From Raphanus sativus (taxonomy: Eukaryota; Streptophyta; Magnoliopsida; Brassicales; Brassicaceae), in assembly GCF_000801105.2 (NCBI RefSeq), contig NC_079512.1:38023848-38087847 (forward strand): a stretch of DNA of 64,000 nt, given 5' to 3'. Positions 38,378 to 48,974 of the stretch are shown in pieces. The notes under the pieces are model-generated. The model was not told the origin of the DNA. It did not search any database and saw only the letters and a list, made by a program, of their open reading frames with translations. The translations under genes were made by a program, and so were the position numbers. Numbering within the stretch: the stretch's first letter is position 1; each line of letters opens with the position of its first letter.

Positions 38378-39635
38378 ATGGCGGAAGAGAGCGCCACCGC
38401 CGCTAGAAGAGTCCGTAGCCGCCGCTCCCACGGTGGTGATCGCCGGCTTAGAGTGAAAGGAGATACAATCAGCGGTCTACCTGATGTGATCCTTCAACAT
38501 ATCCTCACTTTTATTCCAACCAAATACTCCATCAGAACTTCACTCTTGTCAAAGCGATGGAGAAATGTATGGTGTGACACACCTTCCCTCTCATTCAACA
38601 GCTCTACAGTACTTAACAACGCTTGGATTAACCAAACCCCAGCTTTCTACACCGCTCCCAAGATGATGCACTTTCACCTCGAAAGCGCCAAGAAGCACGA
38701 TGTTCCCCACATCGACAAGTGGCTAGAGCTCATCATGTCCCGGCGCGTGGAGAATATGTCCCTGTCTTTCTGGCTTGAAGAGTATAGTTTTCCTGATTTC
38801 TTCTACGTTAACGCCTCTCTCAAGCAACTCACCTTAAAGTACTGTGATATGTCTCCCGAATGCTCCGTGTCTTGGACATCTCTCAAGAACCTGTCCTTGG
38901 TTGAATGTGGTGTCTCTGATGAATCTATGGCTAAGATTCTATCTGGCTGTCCCGTCCTCGAGAGCTTAACATTGACTCGCTGCGATGAACTAAGCTATCT
39001 TGATCTAAGTAAATCACCGCGTTTGAGAACGTTAGCAGTAGAGCGCAACAGTTGGAATACGGGGCCAAAAGATATTGACGCACCCCATATACATTATCTC
39101 TATTTGAGATACTCTTGGTTCCCATGTACTTTAGTTGATGTCTCGTCTTTAACCGAAGCTAATGTCAACTTTTGCGTTAGCACGAACACGAAAGGAAAAG
39201 TAACATCCAGTGATAGTACTTTTCTTCAAGCCGAGGTGATGAATATGCTCGAAAAGCTACAGCATGTAGAGAAGCTTACTTTTGGAACAAACCTTCTCCA
39301 GGTATACGATGGCATATTCTCTAATGGCCTAGATCAGTTGGTTTATTAATTAGTTTGCATTAGGCCTATAAGGTTTCTGATCACTGATTCTTTATGTTAG
39401 GTTTTATCTTTTGCCGAGCGTCGTGGTGTTCCATTTCCGATGTTCAAGGTCAAATCATTGAAACTTAAGACAAGGATCTTTCAGTATGTTATTCTTGGTC
39501 TAAAAAGGGTGTTACAGAACTCACATGATTTAAAGAAGCTAACATTACACACAATCCCTTGCGACATAAAACTGGTATATATCTAACTTTTTTTTATATT
39601 ATTTTGATGTTCTATCTATTATCTGAATCCAAGAA

Positions 39636-39688
<53 letters not shown>

Positions 39689-39964
39689 ATGTTTCTACAG
39701 GAAAAGCATCTTTACGACTGTTTGGCATGCCAAGGCTTAAGTGTTCAGTTGTGTCGGAGATCAAAAGTAGCGGTCCATTGGGATGAAGTGTCAAAGCACT
39801 TGGCTATGTTCGTGGAACTTGTGCTTAAAAACACAGAGACATTAGACAAGATGTTCTTAGTATTGGACGATAGTTACCGTATGTTCAAAAAGATGATTCG
39901 AACACTTTCTCGCAACAACAAAGTCTCCATTGCCTTCTCAGAACAGACTAGTGGTGAATCATAG
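38378..39964 (+). CDS. F-box/LRR protein, array copy B (intact)
   Basis: Exons 38378-39301, 39401-39574 and 39701-39964 join to 453 residues without interruption. The N-terminus [23 protein letters not shown] is basic. The F-box is at about 32-67 ([35 protein letters not shown]). LRR-like segments follow ([46 protein letters not shown]), then a C-terminal region conserved among the copies ([36 protein letters not shown]). Intron 2 holds a (TA)n tract at 39638-39686 ending about 14 bp before the exon 3 acceptor, so splicing or length could vary. It is probably a functional SCF receptor; the substrate is unknown. The tandem context indicates recent lineage-specific amplification. Confidence 0.88.
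39638..39686. repeat. (TA)n microsatellite in intron 2 of F-box copy B
   Basis: About 24 uninterrupted TA units. The 'YIYIYI' frames across it on both strands are artefacts. Confidence 0.95.
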
Positions 39965-40119
39965 GGTTTAGTCTTTGACTCTTATTGAGTATTGTTACGT
40001 TGAATCACTTTTGAAGACCAACTTTTATTTACTTATTTTGGATCAATTAGGATTATACAATCCCGAGTTTTCTTTCTTGATATTATTAAAAGATCATTCT
40101 TCTTTACTTTTTGTCAACA

Positions 40120-40270
40120 CTTTATTGTGAAGTTAAGAGGCGCAAGATGAGATAAATAGCCTTGCTCAACAAATGAGGCAATGCAGTCATCAAATATTTC
40201 ATCAAGGGACTTGAACTGGAGCCCGAGACTCTTTACCTTAGAAGTGTCAAAGTCGTAATGCGGTCTATCT
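40120..40270 (-). pseudogene. DRL1 3'-end fragment 2
   Basis: Antisense remnant of DRL1 exon 6 between F-box copies B and C. It covers the conserved end (SLGLKFKSL...ASL...GYLSH on minus) and part of the 3' flank, and stops near the start of exon 6. The flanking 40100-40140 matches the 3' flank of the larger DRL1 copy near 47560-47610, showing common origin by duplication. Confidence 0.78.
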
Positions 40271-40396
40271 TCTGGGCTGAGTCGTATTCTCGGTAAAAGC
40301 CTATAGTGATGCGAGTGTTAAAAGCTGTTTTGTAAGAAAAAAAAGGTTACCCTAATAGAGAGTAAACCCTTAAAAAATTGTTAAGTTATTGTTGAT

Positions 40397-41926
40397 ATGG
40401 CGGAAGAGAGTACACCCGCCGCTAGAAGAGTCCGTAGCCGCTCCCACGGTGGTAATGACCGCCGCGCTTAAAGGGAAAGGAGATAAAATCAGCGGTCTAC
40501 CTGATGTGATCCTTAAACATATCTTCGCGTATATTCCAACCAAATACGCCAACAGAACTTCTCTCTTGTCAAAACGATGGAGAAATGTATGGTGTGACAC
40601 ACGTTCCCTCTCCTTCAACAGCTCTATACTTAAAGACGCTTGGATTAACCAAACCCCAACTGGATACACCGCTCCCAGGATGTTGCACTTCCACCTCAAA
40701 AGCGACAAGAACCACGATGTTCCCCACATCGACAAGTGACTAGAGCTCGTCATGTCCCGGCACGTTGAGAATATGGTCCTGTCTTTCTGGCTTGACGAAT
40801 ATAGTTTTCCTGACTTCTTCTACGTCAATTCCTCTCTCAAGCAACTCACCTTAAAGGAACTTAAAATGTCTCCCAAATGCTCCGTGTCTTGGACATCACT
40901 CAAGAACCTGTCCTTGGTTAGATGTAGCGTCTCTGATGAATCTATGGATAATATTTTATCTGGCTGTCCCATCCTCGAGAGCTTAACATTGACTCGCTGC
41001 AATAAACTAAGCTATCTTGATCTAAGTAAATCACCGCGTTTGAGAACGTTAGCAGTAGAGCGCAGCAGTTGGAATACAGGGCCAAAACATATTGAGGCAC
41101 CACATATACATTATCTCTATTTGAGGTACTCTTGGTTCCCATGTACTTTAGTTGATGTCTCGTCTTTAACCGAAGCTGATGTCAACTTTTGCGTTAGCAC
41201 GAACACGAACGGAAAAGAAACATCTCTTCAAGACAAGGTGATGAATATGCTAGTAAAACTACGGCATGAAGAGAAGCTTACTTTTGGAACAAACCTTCTT
41301 CAGGTATACGTTTTGGCTCCATTCTTGCATATTCTCTAATGCTATAGGCCTATAAAGTTTCTGATCACTGATTCTTTATGTTAGGTTTTATCTTTTGCCG
41401 AGCTTCGTGGTGTTCCTTTTCCGATGTTCGAGGTCAAATCATTGAAACTTAAGACAAGGATCTTTCAGTATGTTATTCTTGGTTTAAAAAGGGTGTTACA
41501 GAACTCATGTGATTTAAAGAAGCTAACATTACACACAAACAATTGCAGCATCAAACTGGTATATATGTAACCTCTTCTTTTATATTATTTGATGTTCTAA
41601 ACTATATCATCTGAATCCAAAAACTTATGTTTTTTATTTTTCCGTTGTTACAGGTAAAGCATCTTGACAACTGTTTGGCATTGCAAAGCTTCAGTCCGGC
41701 TCAGTTGTGTGAGAGATCAAAAGTAGCGGGTCATTGGGATGTACAGTCAAAGCACTTGGCTATGTTCGTGGAACTTGTGCTTCAAAACACAGAGACATTA
41801 GACAAGATGTTCTTAGTATTGGATGATCGTTACCGTAAGTTTAAAAAGATATTCGAGAACTTTCTCACAACAACAAAGTCTCCATTGCCTTTTCAGATCA
41901 GACTAGTGGTGAATCATAGGGTTTAG
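40397..41926 (+). pseudogene. F-box/LRR pseudogene, array copy C
   Basis: Three-exon structure as in copies B and E (exons 40397-41303, 41385-41558, 41654-41926), but broken twice. Between the ATG and the F-box there is a net 4-bp insertion relative to copy E (around 40451-40470), which shifts frame and stops translation after about 24 codons. Further on, the conserved Trp of DKWLEL is TGA at 40737-40739. Downstream sequence remains open in the original frame and exons 2 and 3 are complete, so decay is recent. Confidence 0.88.
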
Positions 41927-42074
41927 TCTCGAGTCTTGTTGAATATTGTTACGTTGAACCTCTTTTAAAGATCAACTTTTATTTAATTTTTTTGGATTAA
42001 TTAGGATTATACAATCCTGACTTTTCTTTCTTGATATTATTAAAAGATCATTCTTCTTTACTTTTGTCAACACT

Positions 42075-42494
42075 TTACTGATTTATTGTGAAATTAAGAG
42101 GTGCAACATGAGATAAATAGCCTTGCTCTACAAATGAGGCAATGCAGTCATCGAACATCTCTTCAAGGGACTTGAACTTGAGCCCGAGACTCTGTTGTAC
42201 CTTCGAAGTGTCAAAGTCGTAATGCGGTCTATCTAGTTTCTCAACCTGGATGTATGCAAAGAGAAGATTATTTCACCGTCTATTTGTTTTTTTTTTTTAA
42301 GTTTAAAAAGGTTTGAGAAAAGGTTACAAGATGAGTGTTAAACCTCTTGGGGATAGGGAGTGATGGGTAACTTGCGGAGAGGAAGGAAACCAGTTCCTCT
42401 AGACTGACAACGTTAGAGCTGCAAATGTATCTGCCTTGGGCTGCTTCGTGTTCGAAAACTAGGATGTGGGTCCATGCCATTGAAACTTCTCTGT
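42075..42494 (-). pseudogene. DRL1 3'-end fragment 3 (exons 5-6)
   Basis: Antisense remnant holding DRL1 exon 6, intron 5 and exon 5 (THILVFEHEAAQGRYICSSN, SLEELVSFLSASYPSLPIPKR). Relative to the main copy, exon 5 lacks 37 bp that would encode about QMGYVHIDDVAR. It keeps the sense Gln codon (CAA, in KFQWHG) where the main copy has a stop. At about 42495 it joins abruptly to the tail of F-box exon 2, a rearrangement breakpoint. Confidence 0.85.
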
Positions 42495-42652
42495 TTCTAG
42501 AAAGCTAACATTACACACAATCCATTGCAAAACCAAACCAGTATATATCTATCTTACCCTAAAGCTCTTTTAATTTATACTAGATTTTGACTCGCACGCC
42601 TGTACGGGTGTATATTTTTATAAAAAATGTTGTTTTCATGTTAATATTAGAG

Positions 42653-43285
42653 TTAGGAAAAAAATCCGAATCAAAAAGATTGAACCGATCCCGATCTAAA
42701 AAAAATACTAAACCCGAACCGAAATTGATTAAATATCAAAATTTTGATATTTAAATAACTGAACCGAATCCGATCCAAATCGAAGTATTTCATATACCTG
42801 ATTGATTCAAAATGGATATATATATATTATTTTCTTAGATTTAATGTATATAAAAACATCCAGAATATATATGGTAGTTATAAGTTAGTTTAAATAATTG
42901 AAAATATATATAAATAGTCAAATGTTAATATCTAAAATAATTAAAATATACTCAAATCACCAAAAATACTTAAAATAATTATTAATTCACTATCCGAATA
43001 TTTAGATCAAACTAATTTATGTGTTAAGTTAAGGTATTCTAATATATGTTATTCAAATTTATTTGTAATATATTATTTTGTTTATATATTTTCAGAAATT
43101 TAAAGTGTATAATGAATTTAAAAATAATTTAAATGGGTTATCCGAACAAACCCGTAAAGATCTGAATCAAATCCAAAGCAAAATTTAGAAATATCCGAAT
43201 GAGACTGAAATCTTTGACTCTGAAAACTCGAAACCAAATAGATCCAAACCGAACCTGAATGGGTATCCGAACGCCAACTCCTAAT
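42653..43285. repeat. Older CCGAA-rich repeat element
   Basis: Both ends are rich in 'ccgaac/ccgaatc' words in the same style as the hAT element downstream, around an AT-rich centre. The ends ('agttaggaaaaaaatccgaa' and, inverted, 'aggagttggcgttcgg') are only loosely matched and no target duplication is clear. Probably a decayed hAT-type MITE. Confidence 0.4.
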
Positions 43286-43921
43286 TCACAATCTACTTTT
43301 TTCCTATAAAAACACAACAAATATATAATTAGTAGTATTTACACGTACTATCATATAAATAATCACATATATATTATATTTTTAAAATTAATGTGAAATA
43401 TAAAAATCATAATTTAAGTTGGTGTACAAAATTTGACTTTGTATTGTTTCTCTTATATATATTAAAAACATTTTTAATAATGGTTATTAGAATATATATA
43501 TATATATATGCAATATTTAGAGATAAGTATAACTTGGTTCGCAAGTTTTCTGGACTCCGTAGAATTAGGATAAAGTTGAAATTCATTTTTTGTTTGGTTT
43601 TTTTAATATCGCATAAGAATTAAGAGTTTTTGGAATGTTTTCAAAATATTCTTTGTTGTTAAGATATGATTATGATTGACTATATGTTTGTATATGGGAA
43701 GTGTTTTGAAAGAGAATTTATTGAAAGTTGTTATATGGAAAGTGCGTAGAGTTAGGAAAATATATTGGAAACAGATTTGTAATTTAATTTTCGAACATTT
43801 AATTAGAAAGATCTCAGCTCCACGGTTTAGAAGAAAATATCATTGTGAATTGATATGGACCATAAACAATAGGTAAGCCCAATAATGATTAGATGGAAAC
43901 GAAATTTCGGTTAGAAATAAT

Positions 43922-44559
43922 TAGGCCTGGGCATTTTACCCGGACCCGAAGACCCGACCCGAAACCGACCCAAAAAACCCGGTCCGGGTAGGAACCGATC
44001 CGATCAAATTACCCTATCGGGTCTTGTTGTAGAGGACCCGCGGGTCTTGGACCCGACCCGGACCGAACCCGAAACCCGACGGGTACCCGAATTAATAATG
44101 TAAATTATATAAAATGAATCGAAGGAGAGTCGAAAACAGGTTATTTGTCTACAGAGTAAGGGGATTAGCCACTAGGATACAACCAATTATTGTTTTATCT
44201 CGCATAATTTAGTATATATACACATTTTAATATAATAAAAACACAAATTTTAAATAAAATTTTAAATATTTTCGGATATATAAATATTTTCAGATTTTTT
44301 TTGTATTTTTAGGTATTTTTAGGTCGAACCCGAACCGAACCCGACGAACCCGACCCAGAACCGAACCGATAAATTCTAATTACCCGAATGGGTCCAACTA
44401 TATAAGACCCGACCCGACCCGGACCCGGTATGACCCGAACCGACCCGGAACCGAAAATTTGAAATTACCCTATCGGATCCTAAACTCCTAGACCCGAAAG
44501 ACCCGGACCCGAAAGGACCCGGTCCGAACCCGACCCGACGACCCGAATGCCCATGCCTA
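43922..44559. mobile_element. hAT-type non-autonomous element, ACCCGA-rich, 8-bp TSD
   Basis: 638 bp starting TAGGCCTGGGCATT and ending in the imperfect inverse AATGCCCATGCCTA, flanked by the exact 8-bp repeat GAAATAAT (43914-43921 and 44560-44567), the duplication size of hAT transposons. Both arms are dense in ACCCGA/CGGGT words; the centre is AT-rich. It lies inside the Helitron, so it inserted later or travelled with it. Confidence 0.83.
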
Positions 44560-45190
44560 GAAATAATGGAAGCAAAACGACAGGGTATGGCAGTGGCATT
44601 CATTTGTAATTTTTGTGCAACTATTAGGGCTTAAATCTATCTGTACTTCAGCTTTAATAGTTTAGATTACTTGATGTTCTAACTATCATCGAATCCAGGA
44701 ACCATATGTTTTTATTCTTTTTCTGTTTTTACAGGCAGAGCATATTGACAACTGTTTGGCAATGGAAGGCATCAGTCTGGCTCAGTTGTGTCGGAGATCA
44801 AAAGATGCGGTCCATTGGGATGTAGAGTCAACGCATATTTGGCTTTGTTCGTGGAACTTGTGCTTAAAAACACAACGACATTGAAGAAGATGTTCTTAGT
44901 ATTGGACAACCAATTCCATATGTTCAAAAAGATGATTCAAAAACTTTATCGTTACAACAAAGTCTCCATTGCCTTGGCAAATTAGACGTGTGGTGAACCA
45001 TATAGGGTTTAGTCTCTTGAAAAATATTTTTAGTTACAACGAACCTCGTTTGAACATTCAAGATAAAACTTTTATTTATGTTTTTGGATCAATTATGATT
45101 ATTTATGCATGGCTGTTCTTTCATATAAGATCCTTCTTCTTTACCTTTGTCTACACTTTTATTGATTTATTCTTTACTGTGATGTGACAC

Positions 45191-45409
45191 AGGCCCTGTT
45201 CGTTTGCTGGTCGCTAGCGTCAGCGACCAACTTCAGCGACCAAACGTTGTTTGTTTACTGGTCGCGGGTTGAGCGACCGATCGCAGCGACCAAACACTAG
45301 CGACCAGCGATTAAAAATATTGGACGCTAGAAATATTGGACATTAAGTCGCAGTCGCTGGTCGCTGACTCTGGTCGCTGACGCTAGCGACCAGCAAACAA
45401 ACAGGACCT
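45191..45409. mobile_element. MITE built of GCGACCA / TGGTCGC repeats
   Basis: 219 bp with matching ends AGGCCCTGTTCGTTTGCTGG and the inverse CCAGCAAACAAACAGGACCT. The interior is largely direct and inverted copies of GCGACCA. The 'AGG(C/T)CCTGTT(C/T)GTTTG' end resembles hAT-type MITEs, but I see no convincing target duplication. It lies between fragment D and F-box copy E. Confidence 0.7.
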
Positions 45410-45429
45410 ACATGTTTCTTGAGTCAAAA

Positions 45430-45600
45430 AGAGTCAAGAGGAAAACAACACGAGATAAATAGCCTTGCTCAACAAATGAGGCAATGAAGTGAAAGAACAT
45501 CTCTTCAAAAGACTTGAACTTGAGCCCGAGACTCTCTATCTTCGAAGTGTCAAAGACGTAATGCAGCCTGTTTAGCTTCTCAACCCCGTATGTATTGAAA
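45430..45600 (-). pseudogene. DRL1 3'-end fragment 4
   Basis: Antisense remnant of DRL1 exon 6 and the start of intron 5, upstream of F-box copy E. The conserved SLGLKFKS-type stretch is recognisable, with substitutions. Immediately after it, at about 45600-45700, begins the promoter sequence shared with copy B ('ttttgggccgag…attgtcggtaacagccaatagg'). Confidence 0.8.
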
Positions 45601-45756
45601 GAGCTTATTTTATAAGGTACACCTTCTCTTTTGGGCCGAGTAATTGTCGGTAACAGCCAATAGGATGCGTGCTTTAGAAGCTATTTTGTAGAAAAGGTAA
45701 ACCCTAAAGCTGCCAAAAAATAGTAAACCCTAAGAGAATCGCAAGTTATTGTTGAA

Positions 45757-47433
45757 ATGAAGGAAGAGAGAGCCACCGCCTCTAGAAGAGTCCGTAGCCG
45801 GCGATCCCACGGTGGTGATCGCCGGCTTAAAGTAAAAGGAGAAACAATCAGCGGTCTACCTGATGTGATCCTCCAACATATCCTCACCTATATTCCAACC
45901 AAATACGCAATCAGAACTTTGCTCTTGTCAAAACGATGGAGGAATGTATGGTGTGACACACCTTCCCTCTCCTTCAACTGCTCTGAACTTAACGACGCTT
46001 GGATTAACCAAACCCCAACCGGCTACACCGCTCCCAAGATGATGCACTTTCACCTCAAAAGCGCCAAGAAGCACGATGTTCCCCACATAGACAAGTGGCT
46101 AGAGTTCGTCATGTCCCGGCGCGTGGAGAATATGTCCCTGTCTTTCTGGCTTGCAGAGTATAATATTCCTGAGTTCTTCTACGTTAGCTCCTCTCTCAAG
46201 CAACTCACCTTAAAGTTCTGTGGTATGTCTCCCAAATGCTCAGTGTCTTGGACATCTCTCAAGAACCTTTCCTTGACTAGATGTAGTGTCTCTGATGAAT
46301 CTATGGCTAAGATTCTATCTGGTTGTCCCGTTCTCGAGAGCTTAACATTGAATAATTGCCATGAACTAATTTATCTTGATCTAAGCAGATCACTGCGTCT
46401 GAGAACATTAGTAGTAGAGGAGAGCAGCAGTTCGGTTGCGGGGCGAAAAGATATTGAGGCACCACATATACATTATCTCTATTTGAGATCACACACTCAG
46501 CTCCCATGTACTTTAGTTGATGTCTCGTCTTTAACCGAAGCTAATGTCAACATTTGCACGAATGTACTACCCTACAAAGTGGGTTCTCTTCAACCCACGG
46601 TGATGAATATGCTAGAAAAGCTACAGCATGTTGAGAAACTTACTTTTGGAGGAAACCTTCTTCAGGTATATGCTTTGGCCCAATTCTTGTATATTTTCTA
46701 ATCAGGAACAGATCGTAGGGGTTTGAAATATTTCTTAAAAATTTCAGTTACAGAAAAAAAAAATCTTCATGATTTAAGGGTCTATGTCTATGCAAAAACC
46801 CTCAAAAAGTTTGTGGATTCATTAGTTTCCAATAGGCTTTGTTTTTTCTTATAAAGTTTCTGATCAATGATTCTTTGTGTTAGGTTTTATCTGTTGCCCA
46901 GCATCGTGGTGTTCCTTTTCCAATGTTCAAGGTCAAAGCTTTGACACTTGAGACAAGGATCTTTCGTTATGTTATCCCTGGCATAAAAATGTTGTTACAA
47001 AACTCGCATGATTTAAAGAAGCTAACAGTACACACAATTCATTGCGACATCGAACTGGTATATATCTATCTTACCCATAAACCTCTTTTAATTTAATATT
47101 ATTTTGATGTTCTAACTATCATCTGAACCCAAGAACCATATGTTTTTTTTTCTTGTTTTACAGGCAAAGCGTCTTGACCACATCTTGTCATCAGGCTTCA
47201 ATAAGGCGCTGTTGTGTCTGAGATCAGAAGATGCTGTCCATTGGAATGTCAAGTCAAAGCACCTGCTTTTGTTCGTCGAACTTGTGCTTAAAAACACAAA
47301 AACATTAGACAAGATGTTCTTAGTATTGGACCATCGTTACCGTATGTTTAGAAAGATTATTCGAACACTTTCTCGCAACGAAAAATCTCCATTGTCGTCT
47401 CAGAACAGACTAGTGGTGAATCATAGGGTTTAG
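45757..47433 (+). CDS. F-box/LRR protein, array copy E (intact)
   Basis: Exons 45757-46665, 46884-47057 and 47164-47433 join to 450 residues without a break. N-terminus [24 protein letters not shown]-box at about 32-67 ([35 protein letters not shown]); LRR-like segments ([46 protein letters not shown]); conserved C-terminal region ending NRLVVNHRV. It is closest to copy B in the first exon. Probably functional; the substrate is unknown. It is followed tail-to-tail by the DRL1 pseudogene, only about 150 bp away. Confidence 0.88.
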
Positions 47434-47579
47434 TCTTTGACTCTTAAAGTTTATTGTTACGTTGAATTTTTTAAAGTTCAACTTTTATTTATTTATTTTG
47501 GATCAATTAGGATTATACAATCCTGACTTTTCTTTCTCGATATTAATTATTATAATTCTTCTTTACCTTTGTCAACACT

Positions 47580-48974
47580 TTACTGGTTTATTGTGAAGTT
47601 AAGAGGAACAACATGAGATAAATAGCCTTTCTCTGCAAATGAGGCAATGCAGTCATCGAACATCTCTTCAAGAGACTTGAACTTGAGTCCGAGACTCTTT
47701 ATCTTCGAAGTGTCAAAGTCGTAACGCAGCCTGTTTAGCTTCTCAAACCTGAATGTACTAAAAGAGAAGATTATTTCACCGTCTTAGTTGGTTGCTTTCT
47801 TGTCCAGGATAAAAAGGTTACAAGATCAATGTCAAACCTCTTAGGGATAGGGAGCGATGGGTAACGTGCGGAGAGGAAGGACACCAGTTCCTCTAGACTA
47901 ACAACGTTAGAGCTGCAAATGTATCTGCCTTGGGCTGCTTCGTGCTCAAAAACGAGTATGTGGGTTCTTGCCACATCATCGATATGAACATACCCCATTT
48001 GTCCATGCCATTAAAATTTCTCTGTTTCTCCTGTTGTGCTATGTAACAAGTTACAAGCATTTTGCAACAGAGGACAAAGGAGCTATTTTGATGATGTTAT
48101 CTACCTTTCAGCAATCCAAGGACATCAGATGCTGTAGAGCACAGATCAGGAGGTAAGGCTGGGTCCAACGAGGAAAGATGGTAGAACAGTGACGAGGTCA
48201 ATACCTTTTTCTTCACAGAATTTCCATGCAGCTTGCTCGGCTAATGTCTTTGATAATGCATACCAGACCTAATATGATTAAGATATTGTGATTTCGGCTC
48301 TTTGTTTGTATAGATGGCTATTCAAACCTGAAAACGCTTGCAGAGTTCAACAGAGGTCCAAACTGATTCGTCAAGAGGGATATTGGGATCAAAATCATCT
48401 CTGATCCTGACTGCTGAGGAAGAAGAGGTGAAGACCACACGCTTCAAGGACTGATTCTTCCCGCATGATCTCAGTACATTCAGTGTGCCCTCTATACCTG
48501 GTTTCAAAATCTCCTCCTACCAGATCACAAGAAAGTGTTAAAAAAAGAAATTCTATAAAATGAATACACAAAGATTAGGTAGTGGGATCATGCCTCAGGA
48601 TTAGAGGTAGGTTTGAGAACAGGAGAAGCAGCATGGAAAACTCCTTGGCATCCCATTATAGCGTTATCAAAACTTCCATCTTCCACTAAATCTGCCTTCA
48701 CCAACCTTAGTCTCTCCTTTGCCCCTTCCAACTTCCAAAGGTGGCGCGTGTTTCTTCTCATTTCCTGCCACAACAGGGAAACTAACTGAGTCTCACTTCG
48801 GCTTACCTTTAAAGCAATGACAGGCAACCGAAACAAAGCAAGATGGATAGAGAAACCTGGATCTCTGACTGTTCCGATCACTTCATATCCCTCAAGGAGA
48901 AGCCTCTTCACAAGCCAAGAAGCTAAGAAGCCTGAAGCTCCAGTCACACAAACTTTTCCTTTTGGTTGATCCAT
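47580..48974 (-). pseudogene. DRL1/TKPR1 (tetraketide alpha-pyrone reductase 1)-like, broken
   Basis: In Arabidopsis At4g35420 (DRL1/TKPR1) is an NADPH-dependent reductase that makes sporopollenin precursors in tapetum. Six exons on minus: 48974-48857, 48764-48594, 48516-48328, 48268-48105, 48030-47838, 47748-47580. The Rossmann start [20 protein letters not shown] is intact, as are the regions around [15 protein letters not shown] and the YALSK catalytic Tyr-Lys motif. Three lesions are visible. One extra base lies in exon 2 (near 48743, before HLWKLEG), one extra base in exon 4 (near 48153, in GPSLPPDL), and CAA>TAA changes Gln to stop in exon 5 (ETEKF*WHG, near 48014). Exons total 1004 nt; removing the two extra bases gives 334 codons, the expected size. 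Intron 2 has a GC donor. Two indels could be sequence errors, but the stop is not an indel. Confidence 0.85.

Larger units (their letters stand above)
42580..44666 (-). mobile_element. Non-autonomous Helitron inside copy D intron 2
   Basis: On the minus strand it begins TCTAAACTATTAAAGC at 44666, preceded by A. It ends CTAG at 42580, followed by T, with an imperfect hairpin at about 42591-42610 (stem decayed by C/T changes). Removing the 2087 bp restores an intron sequence matching copy E (…tttaattta|tta…gatgttctaac). There is no Rep/helicase gene. It carries a nested hAT element and a second, older CCGAA-rich element at about 42653-43285. Confidence 0.88.
42496..44990 (+). pseudogene. F-box/LRR fragment, array copy D, split by a Helitron
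   Basis: Only the tail of exon 2 (42496-42540), intron 2 and exon 3 (about 44735-44985) remain. Exon 3 reads like the other copies (ACAG acceptor, HIDNCLAMEGISLAQLCRRSKDAVHWD) but contains frame breaks near 44830 (extra bases in 'tcaacgcatatttggc') and ends after NKVSIALAN. Intron 2 is interrupted by the Helitron 42580-44666. There is no F-box domain, so this is a dead fragment. Confidence 0.85.

Noticed and set aside
39559..39794. Frames coding for repeated Ile-Tyr
   Set aside because: Translation of a (TA)n microsatellite in an F-box intron.
42280..42480. Short minus-strand frame MAWTHILVFEHE... as a gene
   Set aside because: It is exon 5 of DRL1 fragment 3 with an internal deletion running into intron 5.
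44140..44200. Possible tRNA-like stretch ('gagtaaggggattagccactaggatacaacc')
   Set aside because: It lacks the conserved T-arm and cannot be folded by eye into a cloverleaf; it lies in the AT-rich middle of the hAT element.
47771..47998. Short minus-strand frame MGYVHIDDVARTH... as a separate gene
   Set aside because: It is exon 5 of the broken DRL1 copy downstream of its premature stop.
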